Assembly (NCBI RefSeq): GCF_030463565.1
Contig: NC_134675.1
Span: 13,785,862 to 13,849,861 of the forward strand
Reading direction: 5' to 3'
DNA: 64,000 bases
Source of the DNA: Pelecanus crispus
Taxonomy: Eukaryota; Chordata; Aves; Pelecaniformes; Pelecanidae
The translations under genes and the position numbers were made by a program. Numbering within the stretch: the stretch's first letter is position 1; each line of letters opens with the position of its first letter. The notes below the pieces were generated by a model, which had not been told where the DNA came from, searched no databases, and saw only the letters and a program-made list of their open reading frames with translations. Below are positions 44,085 to 55,092 of this stretch, piece by piece.

Positions 44085-45107
44085 GGATCTTGTCAGGTCC
44101 TGCAGGGAGGAAAATAGAAAGGCAAAAGCCCAGCTAGAACTCAATCTGGCCAATGCTGTAAAAGATAATAAAAAATGCTTTTACAAGTACATTAGCAATA
44201 AAAGGAGAGCCAAGGAGGATCTCCATCCTTTGCTGGATGCAGGGGGGAACATTGTCACCGAGGACAAGGAAAAGGCTGAGGTACTTAACGCCTTCTTTGC
44301 CTCTGTGTTTAACAGCCAGACCGGTCATCCCCAGGGTACTCAGGCCCCTAAGCTAGAAGATAGGGATGGGGACAAGAATGGAGCCCTCATAGTCCAGGAG
44401 GAAGCAGTTAATGACCTGCTATGCCACCTGGATGCTCACAAGTCTATGGGGCCAGATGGGATCCACCCGAGAGTATTGAGGGAGCTGGCGGAGGAGCTTG
44501 CCAAGCCACTCTCCATCATCTATCAGCAGTCCTGGTTAACAGGGGAGGTCCCTGATGACTGGAGGCTTGCCAATGTGACGCCCATCTACAAGAAGGGCCG
44601 GAAGGAGGACCCGGGGAACTACAGGCCTGTCAGCCTGACCTCGGTGCCGGGGAAGATTATGGAGAGGTTCATCTTGAGTGAAATCAACAGGCAAGTGCAG
44701 GTCAACCAGGGGATCAGGCCCAGACAGCATGGGTTCATGAAAGGCAGGTCCTGCTTGACCAACCTGATCTCCTTCTATGACCTGGTGACCCACCTGGTAG
44801 ATGATGGAAAGGCTGTGGATGTCATTTACCTGGACTTTAGCAAAACTTTTGATACCGTCTCCCACAATATTCTCCTTGGGAAGCTGGCAGCTCATGGCTT
44901 GTACGGGCGTAGTCTTCGCTGGGTAAAAAACTGGTTGGGTGGCCGAGCCCAGAGAGTTGTGGTGAATGGAGTTAAGATGTGGCACTTTGGGACATGGTTT
45001 AGTCTAGTCTACCCTTGATTGGCTTAGAGTAGACTTGGTAGTGTAGGTTAATGGTTGGACTGGATGATCTTAAAGGTCTTTTCCAACCTAAACGATTCTA
45101 TGATTCT
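44085..45107 (+). mobile_element. CR1 LINE, sense, with internal deletion
   Basis: Sense CR1 from the linker before RT to the 3' tail (GATTCTATGATTCT near 45,100). It joins GTGAATGGAGTTAAG directly to ATGTGGCACTTTGGG at about 44,975, so about 900 bp between RT motif A and the ORF2 end are missing compared with 1-1,218. The remaining sequence is nearly intact. Confidence 0.9.
44230..45018 (+). CDS. CR1 ORF2 fragment: RT fingers and motif A, internally deleted
   Basis: 262 open codons: the linker (EKAEVLNAFFASVF), RT fingers ([32 protein letters not shown]), a basic segment (RQHGFMKGRSCLTNL), motif A ([15 protein letters not shown], with A changed to T), then [13 protein letters not shown]. 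The catalytic motif C (FADD) is lost with the internal deletion, so it cannot polymerise. The last 14 residues come from another frame past the deletion point. Confidence 0.88.
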   Translation: MLDAGGNIVTEDKEKAEVLNAFFASVFNSQTGHPQGTQAPKLEDRDGDKNGALIVQEEAVNDLLCHLDAHKSMGPDGIHPRVLRELAEELAKPLSIIYQQSWLTGEVPDDWRLANVTPIYKKGRKEDPGNYRPVSLTSVPGKIMERFILSEINRQVQVNQGIRPRQHGFMKGRSCLTNLISFYDLVTHLVDDGKAVDVIYLDFSKTFDTVSHNILLGKLAAHGLYGRSLRWVKNWLGGRAQRVVVNGVKMWHFGTWFSLVYP

Positions 45108-45212
45108 AACATTACCAAGTCCACCACTAAACCAATTAAGGGTAGAGTAATAATTTAATGTTTCCTGGCTTGGTGGATGGATTATTTTAATGAAAGTAAA
45201 AAACTAGGAATA

Positions 45213-46318
45213 ATTAAGGTTGGAAAGGATCTCTAAGATCATCAGTCCAATCATCAACCCAACACCACCATGCCCACTAAACCATGTCCCAAAGTGCTAC
45301 ATCTACCTGTTTTTTGAACACCTCCAGGGATGGGGACCCCACCACCTCTCTGGGCAGCCTGTTCCAATGCTTGACCACTCTTTCTGTGAAGAAATTTTTC
45401 CTAATATCCAATCTAAACCTCCCCTGGTGCAGCTTGAGCCCATTTCCTCTCGTCCTATCATTAACTACTTGGGAGACGAGACCAACACCCACCTCACTAC
45501 AACCTCCTTTCAGGTAGTTCTAGAGAGCGATAAGGTCTCCCTTCTGCCTCCTCTTCTCCAGGCTAAACAACCCCAGTTCCCTCAGCCGCTCCTCATAAGA
45601 CTTGTGATCCAGACCCTTCACCAGCTTCGTTGCCCTTCTCTGGACACGCTCCAGCACCTCAATATCCTCTTTGTATTGAGGGGCCCAAAACTGGACACAG
45701 TATTCCAGGTGCAGCCTCACCAGCACCGAGTACAGGGGGACAATCACTTCCCTGCTCCTGCTGGCCCCACTATTCCTGATACAAGCCAGGATGCTGTTGG
45801 CCTTCTTGGCCACCTGGGCACACTGCTGGCTCATGTTCAGTAAGCTGTTGACCAACACCGCGATGTCCTTTTCAGCCAGGCAGCTTTCCAGCCACTCTTA
45901 CCCAAGCCTATAGCATTGCATGGTGTTGTTATGACCCAAGTGCAGGACCCGGCACTTGGCCTTGTTGAACCTCATACAGTTGGCCTCAGCCCATCGGTCC
46001 AGCCTGTCCAGATCCCTCTGCAGGGCCATCCTACCCTCGAGCAGATCGACACTCCCACCCAGTTTGGTGTCATCTGCAAACTTACTGAGGGTGCACTCAA
46101 TCCCCTCATCCAGATCGTTGATAAAGATATTAAACAAAATTGGCCCCAAAACAGAGCCCTGGGGAACATCACTCATGACCGGTCGCCAACTGGATTTAAC
46201 TCCATTCACCACAACTCTCTGGGCTCGGCCATCCAACCAGTTTTTTACCCAGCGAAGAGTACACCTGCCTAGGCCATGAGCTGCCAGCTTCCTTAGGAGA
46301 ATGCTGTGGGAGACTAGG
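45213..46318 (-). mobile_element. CR1 LINE, 5'-truncated, antisense
   Basis: The 3' UTR begins at 45,213. The coding blocks 45,277-45,492, 45,520-45,858 and 45,898-46,236 are mostly open and hold the thumb, FADDTKLGG (motif C) and [10 protein letters not shown] (motif B region). The 5' truncation is at about 46,318, within motif A. Very similar to 1-1,218, hence young. Confidence 0.92.
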
Positions 46319-47491
46319 CAATGAAGATGTTGAACAAGATCAGACCCAGTATTGAACCCTGGGGTACACTGCTAGTTACTGGCCTCCAACTAGACTTTGT
46401 GCCACTGATCGCCACCCTCTGGGCCTGGCCGTTCAGCCAGTTTTCATTCTACCTCACTGTTTGCTTATCCAGCCCATACATCAACAGCTTCTCCATGAGG
46501 CTCTAATGGGAGACAGTGTCGAAAGCCTTCCTGAAGTCTATGTAGACAATATCCATTGCTCTCCCCTCGTCTACCAGGCCAGTCATTTGATCATAGAAGT
46601 TTATCAAGCTGGTCAAGCATGACTTCCCCTTGGTGAATCCATGCTGACTACTTCTGATGATTTTCTTGTCCTTCATATGCCTGGAAGTGGTTTCCAAGGT
46701 TAGCTGCTCCATCACCTTCCCAGGGATCAAGGTGAGGCTGACCAGCCTGTAGTTCCCTGGGTCCTCCTTCTTACCCTTCAGGAGTGACATTTACTTTCCT
46801 CCAGTCCTCAGGCACCTCTCCCAATTGCCATGATCAAAGATTATTGAGAGCAGCCTCGCAATGACATCAGCCAGCTCTCAGCACTCATGGGTGTATCCCA
46901 TCAGGGCCCATGGACTTATCTATGTCCAGTTTGCTTAAGTATTCCCCAACCTGATCCTCTTCCACCAAGGGTAAGTCTTCCTTGCTCCAGCCTTTTTCCC
47001 TGGTGTCTGGGACCTGGGATTCCTGAAGGCCAGTCTTGCTGAGGTGTAGAAGGCATTCAGTACCTCAGACTTCTCCGTGTCCTGTGTCACCAGGGCCCCT
47101 TCCCCATTCAGCAGCAGGCCCACATTTTCCCTAGTCTTCCTTTTGTCACCTATGTACTTATAGAAGCCCTTCTTGTTGTCTTTGACTCCCTGGTCAGATT
47201 CAATTCCATTTGGGCTTTAGCTTTCCTAACCTCATCCCTGGATGCTCGAACAGTGTCTCTGTATTCCTCCCAGGTTACCTGTCCCTGCTTCCACCTTCTG
47301 TATGCTTCCTTTTTGTGTTTGAGTTTGGCCAGGAGCTCCTTGTTCATCCACACAGCCCTCCTGGCAATTTTGCCTGACTTTTCCATTCATCGGGATGAAC
47401 CGGTCTTGATCTTGGAGAAGGTGATTCTTGAATATCATCAACCAACTTTCTTGGGCCTCTCTTTCCTCCAGGGTCTCATCCCATGGGACTA

Positions 47492-47980
47492 TCAAGCAGA
47501 TCTCTGAAGAGGCCAAAGTCTGCTCTCCTGAATTCCAGGGTTGTGATCTTGTTTTTTTGCCCTGCTCCCACTTCTCAGGATCCTGAACTCCACCATTTCA
47601 TGGTCACTGCAGCCAAGGCTGCCTTTGACCTTCACATCCCCAATGAGCCCCTCCTTGTTTGAGAATATGAGGTCCATCAGAGCACCTCTCCTCATTGGCT
47701 CCTCTATCACTTGGGTTGGGAAGCTGTTATCGATGCTCTCCAGGAACCTCCTGGATTGCTTGTGCCCTGCTGTGCTGTCCCTCCAGCAGATATTGGGGTG
47801 GCTCAAGTTCCCCATGAGGACCAGGGCCTGCAAACGTGAGGCTACTTCTAGCTGTCTATAGAAGGCCTCATCTGCTTGTTCTTCCTGGTCAGGCGGCCTA
47901 TATCAGACACCCACTATAATGTCACCTTTACCTGTCTTCTCTTTAATCCTTACCCATAAGCTCACATTTGGCTCATCATC
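47492..47980 (-). pseudogene. CR1 APE-type endonuclease domain
   Basis: The domain nicks target DNA to prime reverse transcription. Visible: LMGNLSHPNICW (the usual GDFN catalytic Asp is Asn), MDLIFSNKEGL, and GCSDHEMVEF (the SDH catalytic block) within 47,492-47,833. Upstream YRPP-like residues are out of frame. Inactive by Asp loss and stops. Confidence 0.8.
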
Positions 47981-48443
47981 CATCCCCAGGCAGAGCTCCA
48001 TGCATTCCAGCTGCGCTCTCACATAAAGGACAACTCACCCTCCTCATTTTCCCGGCCTGTCCTTCCTAAAGATCCTGTATCCCTCTTTTGCAACACTCCA
48101 GTCATGGGAGCCATCCCACCACATCTCCATGATCCCAACAAGATCCTAGCCCTGCAACTGCACACAGATCTCACAGAACTCATCATATTTATTCCCTATA
48201 CTGCATGCATTAGTGTACAGGCACTTCAGAGAGGCACCACAGCATGCTGATTTCCCAGAAAGGGTCTGTTTCCCTCCCACATCAGTGCCTTGTAGGCACT
48301 TCCTTGCTTACATGCCAATGCTGGAGGTGACCCTATTTAAGCCCTGTTTTGTTGATTTTGTGATCCCTTTCAGTCACATCACCCCAGGCCCTTTGCTTGC
48401 CAGCACTGTCCATCACTGCTGGTAACTCTCTTCCTCCTCATTC

Positions 48444-48960
48444 CTAGTTTAAAGCCCTCCTTACCAGGTCAGCCATCATGCTGGCAAAGATACTTTTGCC
48501 CTGCTTAGTGAGGTGGATCCCATCTCTCCCAATAAGATGTTTGTCCTTAAACAGGGATCCATGGTCATAGAAACCAAAACCCTGTTGCTGACACCAGCTC
48601 CACAAGCAGTTATTGGTATGCAGTATCAGTCCCCTCCTCCTCACACCCTTTGCCTTCACTGGCAGGATCAAGGAGAACACCATACCCCTGATTATCACCC
48701 CCAGAGCTCTGTAGTCACTTTTGACTCCAGGTTACCCCTGGCAGTATTTGTGCCTGAATGGAAGAAGCGGGTAATAGTCAAAGGTTCAGACAAGCTTTGG
48801 CAGCCTTTCCATAGCATCCCAGATCCAGGCCTCTGGCAAGCAGCAAACCTCTATATGACAGGTCAGGTCAGCAGATGGGTGCCTCCATCCCTTGCAGCAG
48901 GGAATCACCCACTACCATCACTCACCACTTCCTCCTGGTGATCTTGCATGGTTTAGGGTC
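48444..48960 (-). pseudogene. CR1 ORF1 esterase (SGNH-type) domain
   Basis: CR1 ORF1 proteins carry an esterase of unknown role. Read leftward: VMVGDSLLQGME (about 48,885-48,925, the GDS nucleophile block, intact Ser); CCLPEAWIWDAMERLPKLV; then in frame 48,444-48,698 GFGFYDHGSLFKD and DGIHLTKQGK (catalytic Asp/His), ending LVRRALN. The HxGTN block is frameshifted. Confidence 0.78.
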
Positions 48961-50031
48961 AGTTGGCTTAGATGCTTTGCTTGAAAGCACACCCAACTCC
49001 TCCTCAGCTTTGAAGGCAGTGAATCTGTTCCATAGTTACAAGCCTTCAGGTAGAGCCGGTAGCCTTCCTCTTGTTGCCAGAAGTCACCAGCTTTCATTTT
49101 TCACCTTCCCCAGAGGTTACACTTGCCATTCTTCTAGGGACAGACTCTTGCCTATGTTTCCACTGCAGCTGGGGTCCAGGGCTCTTGAAGCTGTTGTGTC
49201 TCTGAGAAGATCCTGACTCTATCTGTGATGCTGCATAGCCTGTTGAATTCCTCCTGTAACTCCTCCACTTGGTGACTGCAGAAAAGAAGGCCACTTCTAC
49301 CACCCTCAGGGAAAGGCCCCAGGCACTCCCTACAGCCTATACTTGCAAGGCTGCATCTACCATCTAAAGCTCTATCTAGGTCAAAGCCTCTGCCCTGGCA
49401 GGGACAGCTGCTCTAATACCTGCTGAGGAATATGCCCTATGACATGTCACCACCATACCTGAGAACATATAGGCTGGTTTGAACTGTGATGAAGATCCCT
49501 CTCTGCAAAAGCTGTTGCCTCTGGGAGGCTGTACTCCAGGCCTGGCTCTTCTATAGGCCTCTCCCTAGCACCAGCCAAAAGGGGGGTTTGGCCCTCTCTA
49601 ATCAGCAGGTAGTAGTAACAAAGGCTCCAGGCACCTTGGGTCAAAGGCAGCTGACCATGCTTGTTAGAAGCTGCTAGAGCTTCCTCAGGCCCACATCCTT
49701 GTGGCTCCCCTTACCTTGTCCTTATTTGGCAGCAGCAGACACCCTCAAGTTTCTGAGAGGGTTCCCAGGAGTTCCCCGATGATCCTGGACCCTGTCCTCA
49801 GAAGCTTGCAAAGCAGACCCCAGAGACTGCTGTACAAACTGCTGCATCTGTTGGCTGCCTCTGTCAGCTGTACTCATCTTGATGGATATCACATCTGGAT
49901 ACTGGGGCTGAGGTTCTCCTGGGACAGTCCTGGGAGGGGCCCAGACATAGTGTCTGTTTCTGAGTCCCTAATTTGGGTTGCCTGCCTGCCTTTGTGTCTG
50001 TGCTCTTCTGGGCTTGTGGAGATGGGACTTT

Positions 50032-51508
50032 GATGGTGTCCTGGTTTCGGCTGGGATAGAGTTAATTTTCTTCCTAGTAGCAGGCACAGTGCTGTGTTTT
50101 GGATTTAGGATGAGAAGAATGTTGATAACACGCTGATGTTTTTAGTTGTTGCTAAGTACTGCTTATGCTAGTCAAGGACTTTTCAGCTTCCCATGCTCTG
50201 CCAGGTGCACAAGAAACTGGGAGGGGGCACAGCCAGAATAGTTGATCCAAACTGACCAAAGGGCTATTCAATACCACATGATGTCATGCTCGGTATATAA
50301 AATGGGGGGAGTTGGCTGGGGGGGCAGTGATCTCTGCTTGGGGACTGGCTGGGTATCGGTCAGCGGGAGGTGAGCAATTGCACTTGTGCATCACTTGCTT
50401 TGTATATTATTATTACTATTATTATTATATTGTTATTAATACTGCTAATATTTTACTTTATTTTATTTCAATTATTAAACTGTTCTTATCTCAACCCAGG
50501 AGTGTTTCTCACTCTTACTCTTACGATTCTCTCCCCCATCCCACCGGGGCAGGGGGAGTGAGCAAGCGGCTGCATGGTGCTTAGTTGCTGGCTGGGGTTA
50601 AAACACGACAATGCCACATCAACAGTATTACAGTAAGAATCACCCAGATTAATGAAGAATGAGCTTTAATAAAACTGAGCAAAGTGCAGTGGTAATGGAA
50701 CCAGAACTAGCTTCAGCATGCAACAATCCAATATCACACATCATTTCTCCTGCCCCGAAAGACTGTTATGACAGATGGAGACCAAACTCATGGACTAAAA
50801 GAACTCAGTGGACATTTTAGAGGGATGGCCCATAGACTAAGGGAATGATATCTGTGTGTATATATCAAAAGACAGGAAAAGTGGTGGTGATTAACTGGAA
50901 TTTATTGGAAAAGGTAGAACCTGGGCATGACGTAGATGGTATAGAATAAGGGGTGGATACTGTCCTGGTTTCGGCTGGGATAGAGTTTTCCTCTTTTTTT
51001 TCCTAGTAGCTGACATAGTGCTGTGTTTTGGATTTACTATGAGAATAATGCTGATAACACACCGATGTTTTAGTTGTTGCTAAGTACTGCTTATGCTAGT
51101 CAAGGACTTTTCAGCTTCCCATGCTCTGCCAGGTGCACAAGAAACTGGGAGGGGGCACAGCCAGGACAGCTGACCCAAACTGACCAAAGGGCTATTCCAT
51201 ACCATATGACATCATGCTCAGTATATAAACTGGGGGGAGTAGGCTGGGGGGCAGCGATCGCTGCTTGGGGGCTGGCTGGGTATCGGTCAGTGGGAGGTGA
51301 GCAATTGCATTGTGCATCACTTGTTCTGTATATTCTTTTATCATTGTTATTATTATTATTTTCTCTTCCTCTGCTGTCCTATTAAACTGCCTTTGTCTCA
51401 ACCCATGGGTTTTACTTTTTTTTTCCTGATTCTCTCCCCCATCCCACCGGTGGTGGGAACACCTGTGTGGTGCTTAGTTGCCCAGTGGGGTTAAACCACA
51501 ACAGATGG
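50032..51508 (+). mobile_element. Miniature ERV-A: LTR, 350-bp internal piece, LTR, with GATGG duplication
   Basis: 5' LTR 50,037-50,610, internal 50,611-50,960, 3' LTR 50,961-51,503, flanked by GATGG (50,032-50,036 and 51,504-51,508). The internal part is only the 3' non-coding end of ERV-A (from ATGCCACATCAA) with the purine tract AATAAGGGGTGGATAC. The primer site, gag and pol are missing, and the deletion starts exactly at the 5' LTR end. The LTRs share subfamily marks in U3/R but differ in their last 150 bp. It lies within the 5' part of the long antisense CR1. Confidence 0.9.
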
Positions 51509-51936
51509 GCTGATAGCTCTCCTGTGATGGGCCTGGGAGGAGCCAGGGCAGGATATTACTTGGGCTCCTCCACCTGCCATTGTCTCTCTGTTCTCATTTG
51601 TGGGTGTACAGATGATCTTTTTATCACATAGCATAACATCTCTCACCAGTGTTATGAACACAGAGATATAAAAGGCTGTTGGGTACAAAATAATTTTTTT
51701 TTTCTTTCCCTTGTGTGTGTATTCAATCTAGTGGGTGGAGTCTTGGCATTCTGAAGACTATGGTCCGTTAGGCAGGTAAATTTCCTGAACTCATAGTTGT
51801 CTTAGAAGGACTAGATGTTACATACCACAGGATGGTATGGAAGTGACAGAAGCCTGAAAGGATGGACTTTGGATCAGGGAATATGCTGGACTTTTTTTCA
51901 GTCTCTGGCTAGATTTCTAAGGACAGTGCAAATACA
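51509..51936. other. Unassigned, perhaps CR1 5' end continuing
   Basis: The first roughly 150 bp may be the continuing 5' end of the long antisense CR1. The rest shows no recognisable feature. T-rich tract near 51,693-51,705. Confidence 0.35.
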
Positions 51937-52686
51937 GTCTAAATCAGTGGTCTCCAAAGTGGGTGTGCAAGACAATCCATTGCGGTGAGAGAAGAAAATA
52001 TTCTTGTACTGTTAATAAATGAAATAAAATTTATTTTAATATAGTGTTTATTTCATGTTTATGTCATCCTTTTTAATTTCTATTTTTGTGTATGTTTTAG
52101 AACATAGATAATTGTCCTGGTTTTGGCTGGGATAGAGTTAATTTTCTTCCTAGTAGCAGGCATAGTGCTGTGTTTCGGATTTAGGATGAGAAGAATGCTG
52201 ATAACACACTGATGTTTTAGTTGTTGCTAAGTACTGCTTATGCTAGTCAAGGACTTTTTAGCTTCCCATGCTCTGCCAGGTGCACAAGAAACTGGGAGGG
52301 GGCACAGCCAGAATAGTTGATCCAAACTGACCAAAGGGCTATTCCATACCATATGACATCATGCTCAGTATATAAACTGGGGGGGGTTGGCCGGGGAGGA
52401 GCGACCGCTGCTCGGGAACTGTCTGGGTATTGGTCGGCGGGTGGTGAGCAATTGCATTGTGCATCACTTGCTTTGTATATTATTATTATTATCATTATTA
52501 TATTGTTATTATTATCATTACTATTTTACTTTATTTCAATTATTAAACTGTTCTTATCTCAACCCAGGAGTGTTTCTCACTCTTATTCCTCCGATTCTCT
52601 CCCCCATCCCATCAGGGTAGGGGGAGTGAGCGAGCAGCTGCGTGGTGCTTAGTTGCTGGCTGGGGCTAAACCATGACAGTCCTTTT

Positions 52687-52704
52687 TAGAGTCCAATGTG
52701 GGGC
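52687..52704 (+). promoter_or_regulatory. Primer-binding site of provirus D, tRNA-Lys(CUU)-like
   Basis: TAGAGTCCAATGTGGGGC, eight bases after the 5' LTR. It matches the complement of tRNA-Lys(CUU) 3' end at 14 of 18 positions, and differs from the copy at 42,694 at positions compatible with independent decay. Confidence 0.6.
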
Positions 52705-52798
52705 ACGAAGGGTTTGAGATAATAACAGATTAACCAGAGTGTATTAACGAGTATGTTAACTTTAGCTGGTCACGATATTAGTTCATCTGATCTGCGCC

Positions 52799-54732
52799 AT
52801 GTTCTTTTCTTTGCTGTACATGTTAAAGCTTGTTGTTGGTTTGTGCAGTGTGCTATGCTCTGCAGTGATTAAGGATGTTTTGCTTGGGACGCTCCTTATC
52901 AAAACGTTGACCTTGAGCATTCTTTGGTATTTGGGTTTCATACACAAGTCATTACTGTACTTCGGGTACCATCTCATGGAGAGAGTTACCAATTGGCTTG
53001 CTGTGGAGGAAATAGAGAATGGCACCTTCATTACCTTTTCTATGATGTTTCCTCCTTCATTACAACAACTTTTCAGTATCTTGAACACCCCTGGGCAGTT
53101 AAGATACTTCTTGGGAATATTGTTTCGGTTTTGACAAAGGTTAGTAAGCAATTTAAGAATACCATCCAGAGATCTGCCCCAAGGCTGGATAGTTATGAGT
53201 GGCAGGGTACGTGGGATAGTATGGGCAAGTACCTAGGGCAGTGGGCACCTCTAGTGTTTTGGAACTTCACCCCTGAACAAGCGCAGAATCCTGAAGAGTT
53301 AGTAAAGTATTTGGAAGAAGTATGTTGTCACCCTGGCAACTCCAAAGAGACACAACTCATTGCAACATGCTGGGGACTGGCCCATGCCTGTTGATCCGTG
53401 GTCAACACTATTCAGTACCCTCAAGGGAAAGAGAAGGTCTCTGGATCTGATGACAAAACGACAAGCACTGTGGCTACTCCAACCCCCACCAGAGGCACTG
53501 TGGCTACTCCAACCCCTGCCACAGGCACTGCGGCTACTCAAACCACAGCTACGAGCACTGCGGCCACTCCAACCCCAGTGACAGGCACCGTGGCTAAACC
53601 AGAGAACCAACCCGTGCCAGTATCAGTTGCCCCTATACAGAAGAAAAAATACATGAGAAAATCAGCTCGTTTAGTAAGGGATGAAGATGAACCAGGGCCA
53701 TCATGAGAACCAGAGGAGGAAAAACCCATAAATGAGATGGTAACCACCCGATCCCTATCCCTGAGTGAGCTGCGAGATATGCGAAAAAATTTCAGTCGTC
53801 ATCCAGGCGAGCACATCGTCACCTGGCTGCTCCGATGCTGGGATAATGGGGCCAGTAGCCTGGAATTAGAGGGTAAGGAAGCCAAGCAGTGGGGAACCCT
53901 TTCCAGGGAAGGGGGCATTGACAAAGCAATTGGAAAAGGGGCGCAAACGCTCAGCCTCTGGAGGCAACTTATGTCAAGCGTGAAGGAAAGGTATCCCTTC
54001 AAGGAGGATGTTATATATCGCCCAGGCAAATGGACCACCATAGAGAAGGGTATCCAGTACTTGAGGGAATTAGGCGTGCTGGAGGTGATTTATAGTGACC
54101 TGAATGATGAGCAGTTACCTAAAGATCCAGATGAAGTCAGGTGCACACGGCCCATGTGGCGGAAGTTTGTATGGAGCGCACCAGCGTTGTATGCCAACTC
54201 GTTGGCAATATTGATCTGGAAAGATGATGAGGCACCAACGGTGGATGAAGTGGCTGGCTGACTCCGGGAATACGAAGGAAGTATCTCTTCCTCCCTGTGG
54301 GCCTGTGTCTCGGCTATGGAAAAACTGTCTGAAAAACTGTCCCGAGAGTTCAAACAACTCAGAGAGGATCTGTCCTACTCCCCACCTGCACGGACCAGTA
54401 TCTCAGCCATTAGGAGTCAACGTCCTTCTGCTCAGGAGAGACGATATAGAGGATACACACCACGGGGCACCCTATGGTTTTACCTGCGTGACCACGGAGA
54501 GGACATGAGGAAGTGGGATGGAAAATCTACCTCGACCCTAGAAGCACGGGTGCATGAGTTGCAAGGAAAAACTATTACAAAAGGCAGTTCTCCCAGGAAA
54601 ATTGCAGCTCCAGTTTCCAGTGAGCAGTTCCCCAGACAGAGTAAGGGGGCTAATTTTACTTCCAATCTTAATCAAGGGACTTTTGATTCAAATTTACAAG
54701 AAGTGAACAACGAATACTATGACCACTGTTAG
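52799..54732 (+). pseudogene. ERV-A gag, copy D
   Basis: Gag forms the viral core. The N-terminus (from 52,799) again has two hydrophobic segments (VVGLCSVLCSAVI; IKTLTLSILWYLGF). A frameshift near 53,050 moves reading to the frame of 52,924. The SYEWQGTWDSMG/WNFTPEQAQNPEE domain follows, then 30-bp tandem repeats (53,461-53,610), a basic segment, the capsid-like SLSELRDMRKNFSRHPGEH ... SLWRQLMSSVKERYPFKED (53,752-54,005), and YTPRGTLWFYLRDHGEDMR (about 54,456-54,512). Stops at 53,392, 53,704, 54,259 and 54,730. No zinc knuckle (CCHC) is visible. Confidence 0.82.
53461..53610 (+). repeat. 30-bp tandem repeats in gag
   Basis: Four full units (53,461-53,490, 53,491-53,520, 53,521-53,550, 53,551-53,580) and a degenerate fifth. 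Each encodes ten residues of the type GTVATPTPAT. The matching place in copy C has about one unit, so the array expanded or contracted between copies. Confidence 0.88.
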
Positions 54733-54753
54733 AGGGTCCCTGCCTCCAGCCAG

Positions 54754-55092
54754 GTGGAGGAAAGGGACAACCGGGTTTACTGGACTGTGTGGATTCGATG
54801 GCCTGGCACATCAGACCCACAGGAGTATAAGGTTCTAGTGGACACCGGTGCACAGTGTACCCTAATGCCATCAAGCTATAGAGGGGCAGAACCCATTTGT
54901 ATTTCTGGAGTGACAGGGGGATCCCAACAGTTAACTGTACTGGAGGCTGAGGTGAGCCTAACTGGGAATGAGTGGCAGAAGCACCCCATTGTGACTGGCC
55001 CAGAGGGTCCGTGCATCCTTGGCATAGATTACCTCAGGAGAGGGTATTTCAAGGACCCAAAAGGGTACCGTTGAGCTTTTGGTATAGCTGCC
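54754..55092 (+). pseudogene. ERV-A protease, copy D
   Basis: Retroviral aspartic protease that would cleave Gag-Pol. VLVDTGAQCTLMP (54,835-54,873) holds the Asp-Thr-Gly active site, unlike copy C. LGIDYLRRG follows near 55,018. A TGG-to-TGA change at about 55,072 ends the frame. It lies in the same frame as gag, with a TAG at 54,730 between them. Confidence 0.85.

Larger units (their letters stand above)
44018..45150 (-). mobile_element. CR1 3' end (antisense) split by a sense CR1
   Basis: 44,018-44,084 is the reverse complement of a CR1 tail and end of UTR (AGAATCATAGAATCATTTAGG). The adjoining UTR continues at 45,108-45,150 (ATTACCAAGTCCACCACTAA). The gap holds the sense CR1. CTAAC precedes both junctions, a possible target duplication. 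Confidence 0.75.
46319..50036 (-). mobile_element. Long antisense CR1, right part (RT, endonuclease, ORF1)
   Basis: Continuation of the CR1 at 43,576-44,017. From left to right (3' to 5'): RT palm and fingers (46,319-46,790), linker (46,935-47,386), endonuclease (47,492-47,980), ORF1 with esterase (48,444-48,960) and an N-terminal coiled region (49,094-49,650), then 5' non-coding or early ORF1 sequence. It probably continues past the miniature ERV at 51,509. The longest CR1 here, but frameshifted in many places. Confidence 0.85.
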
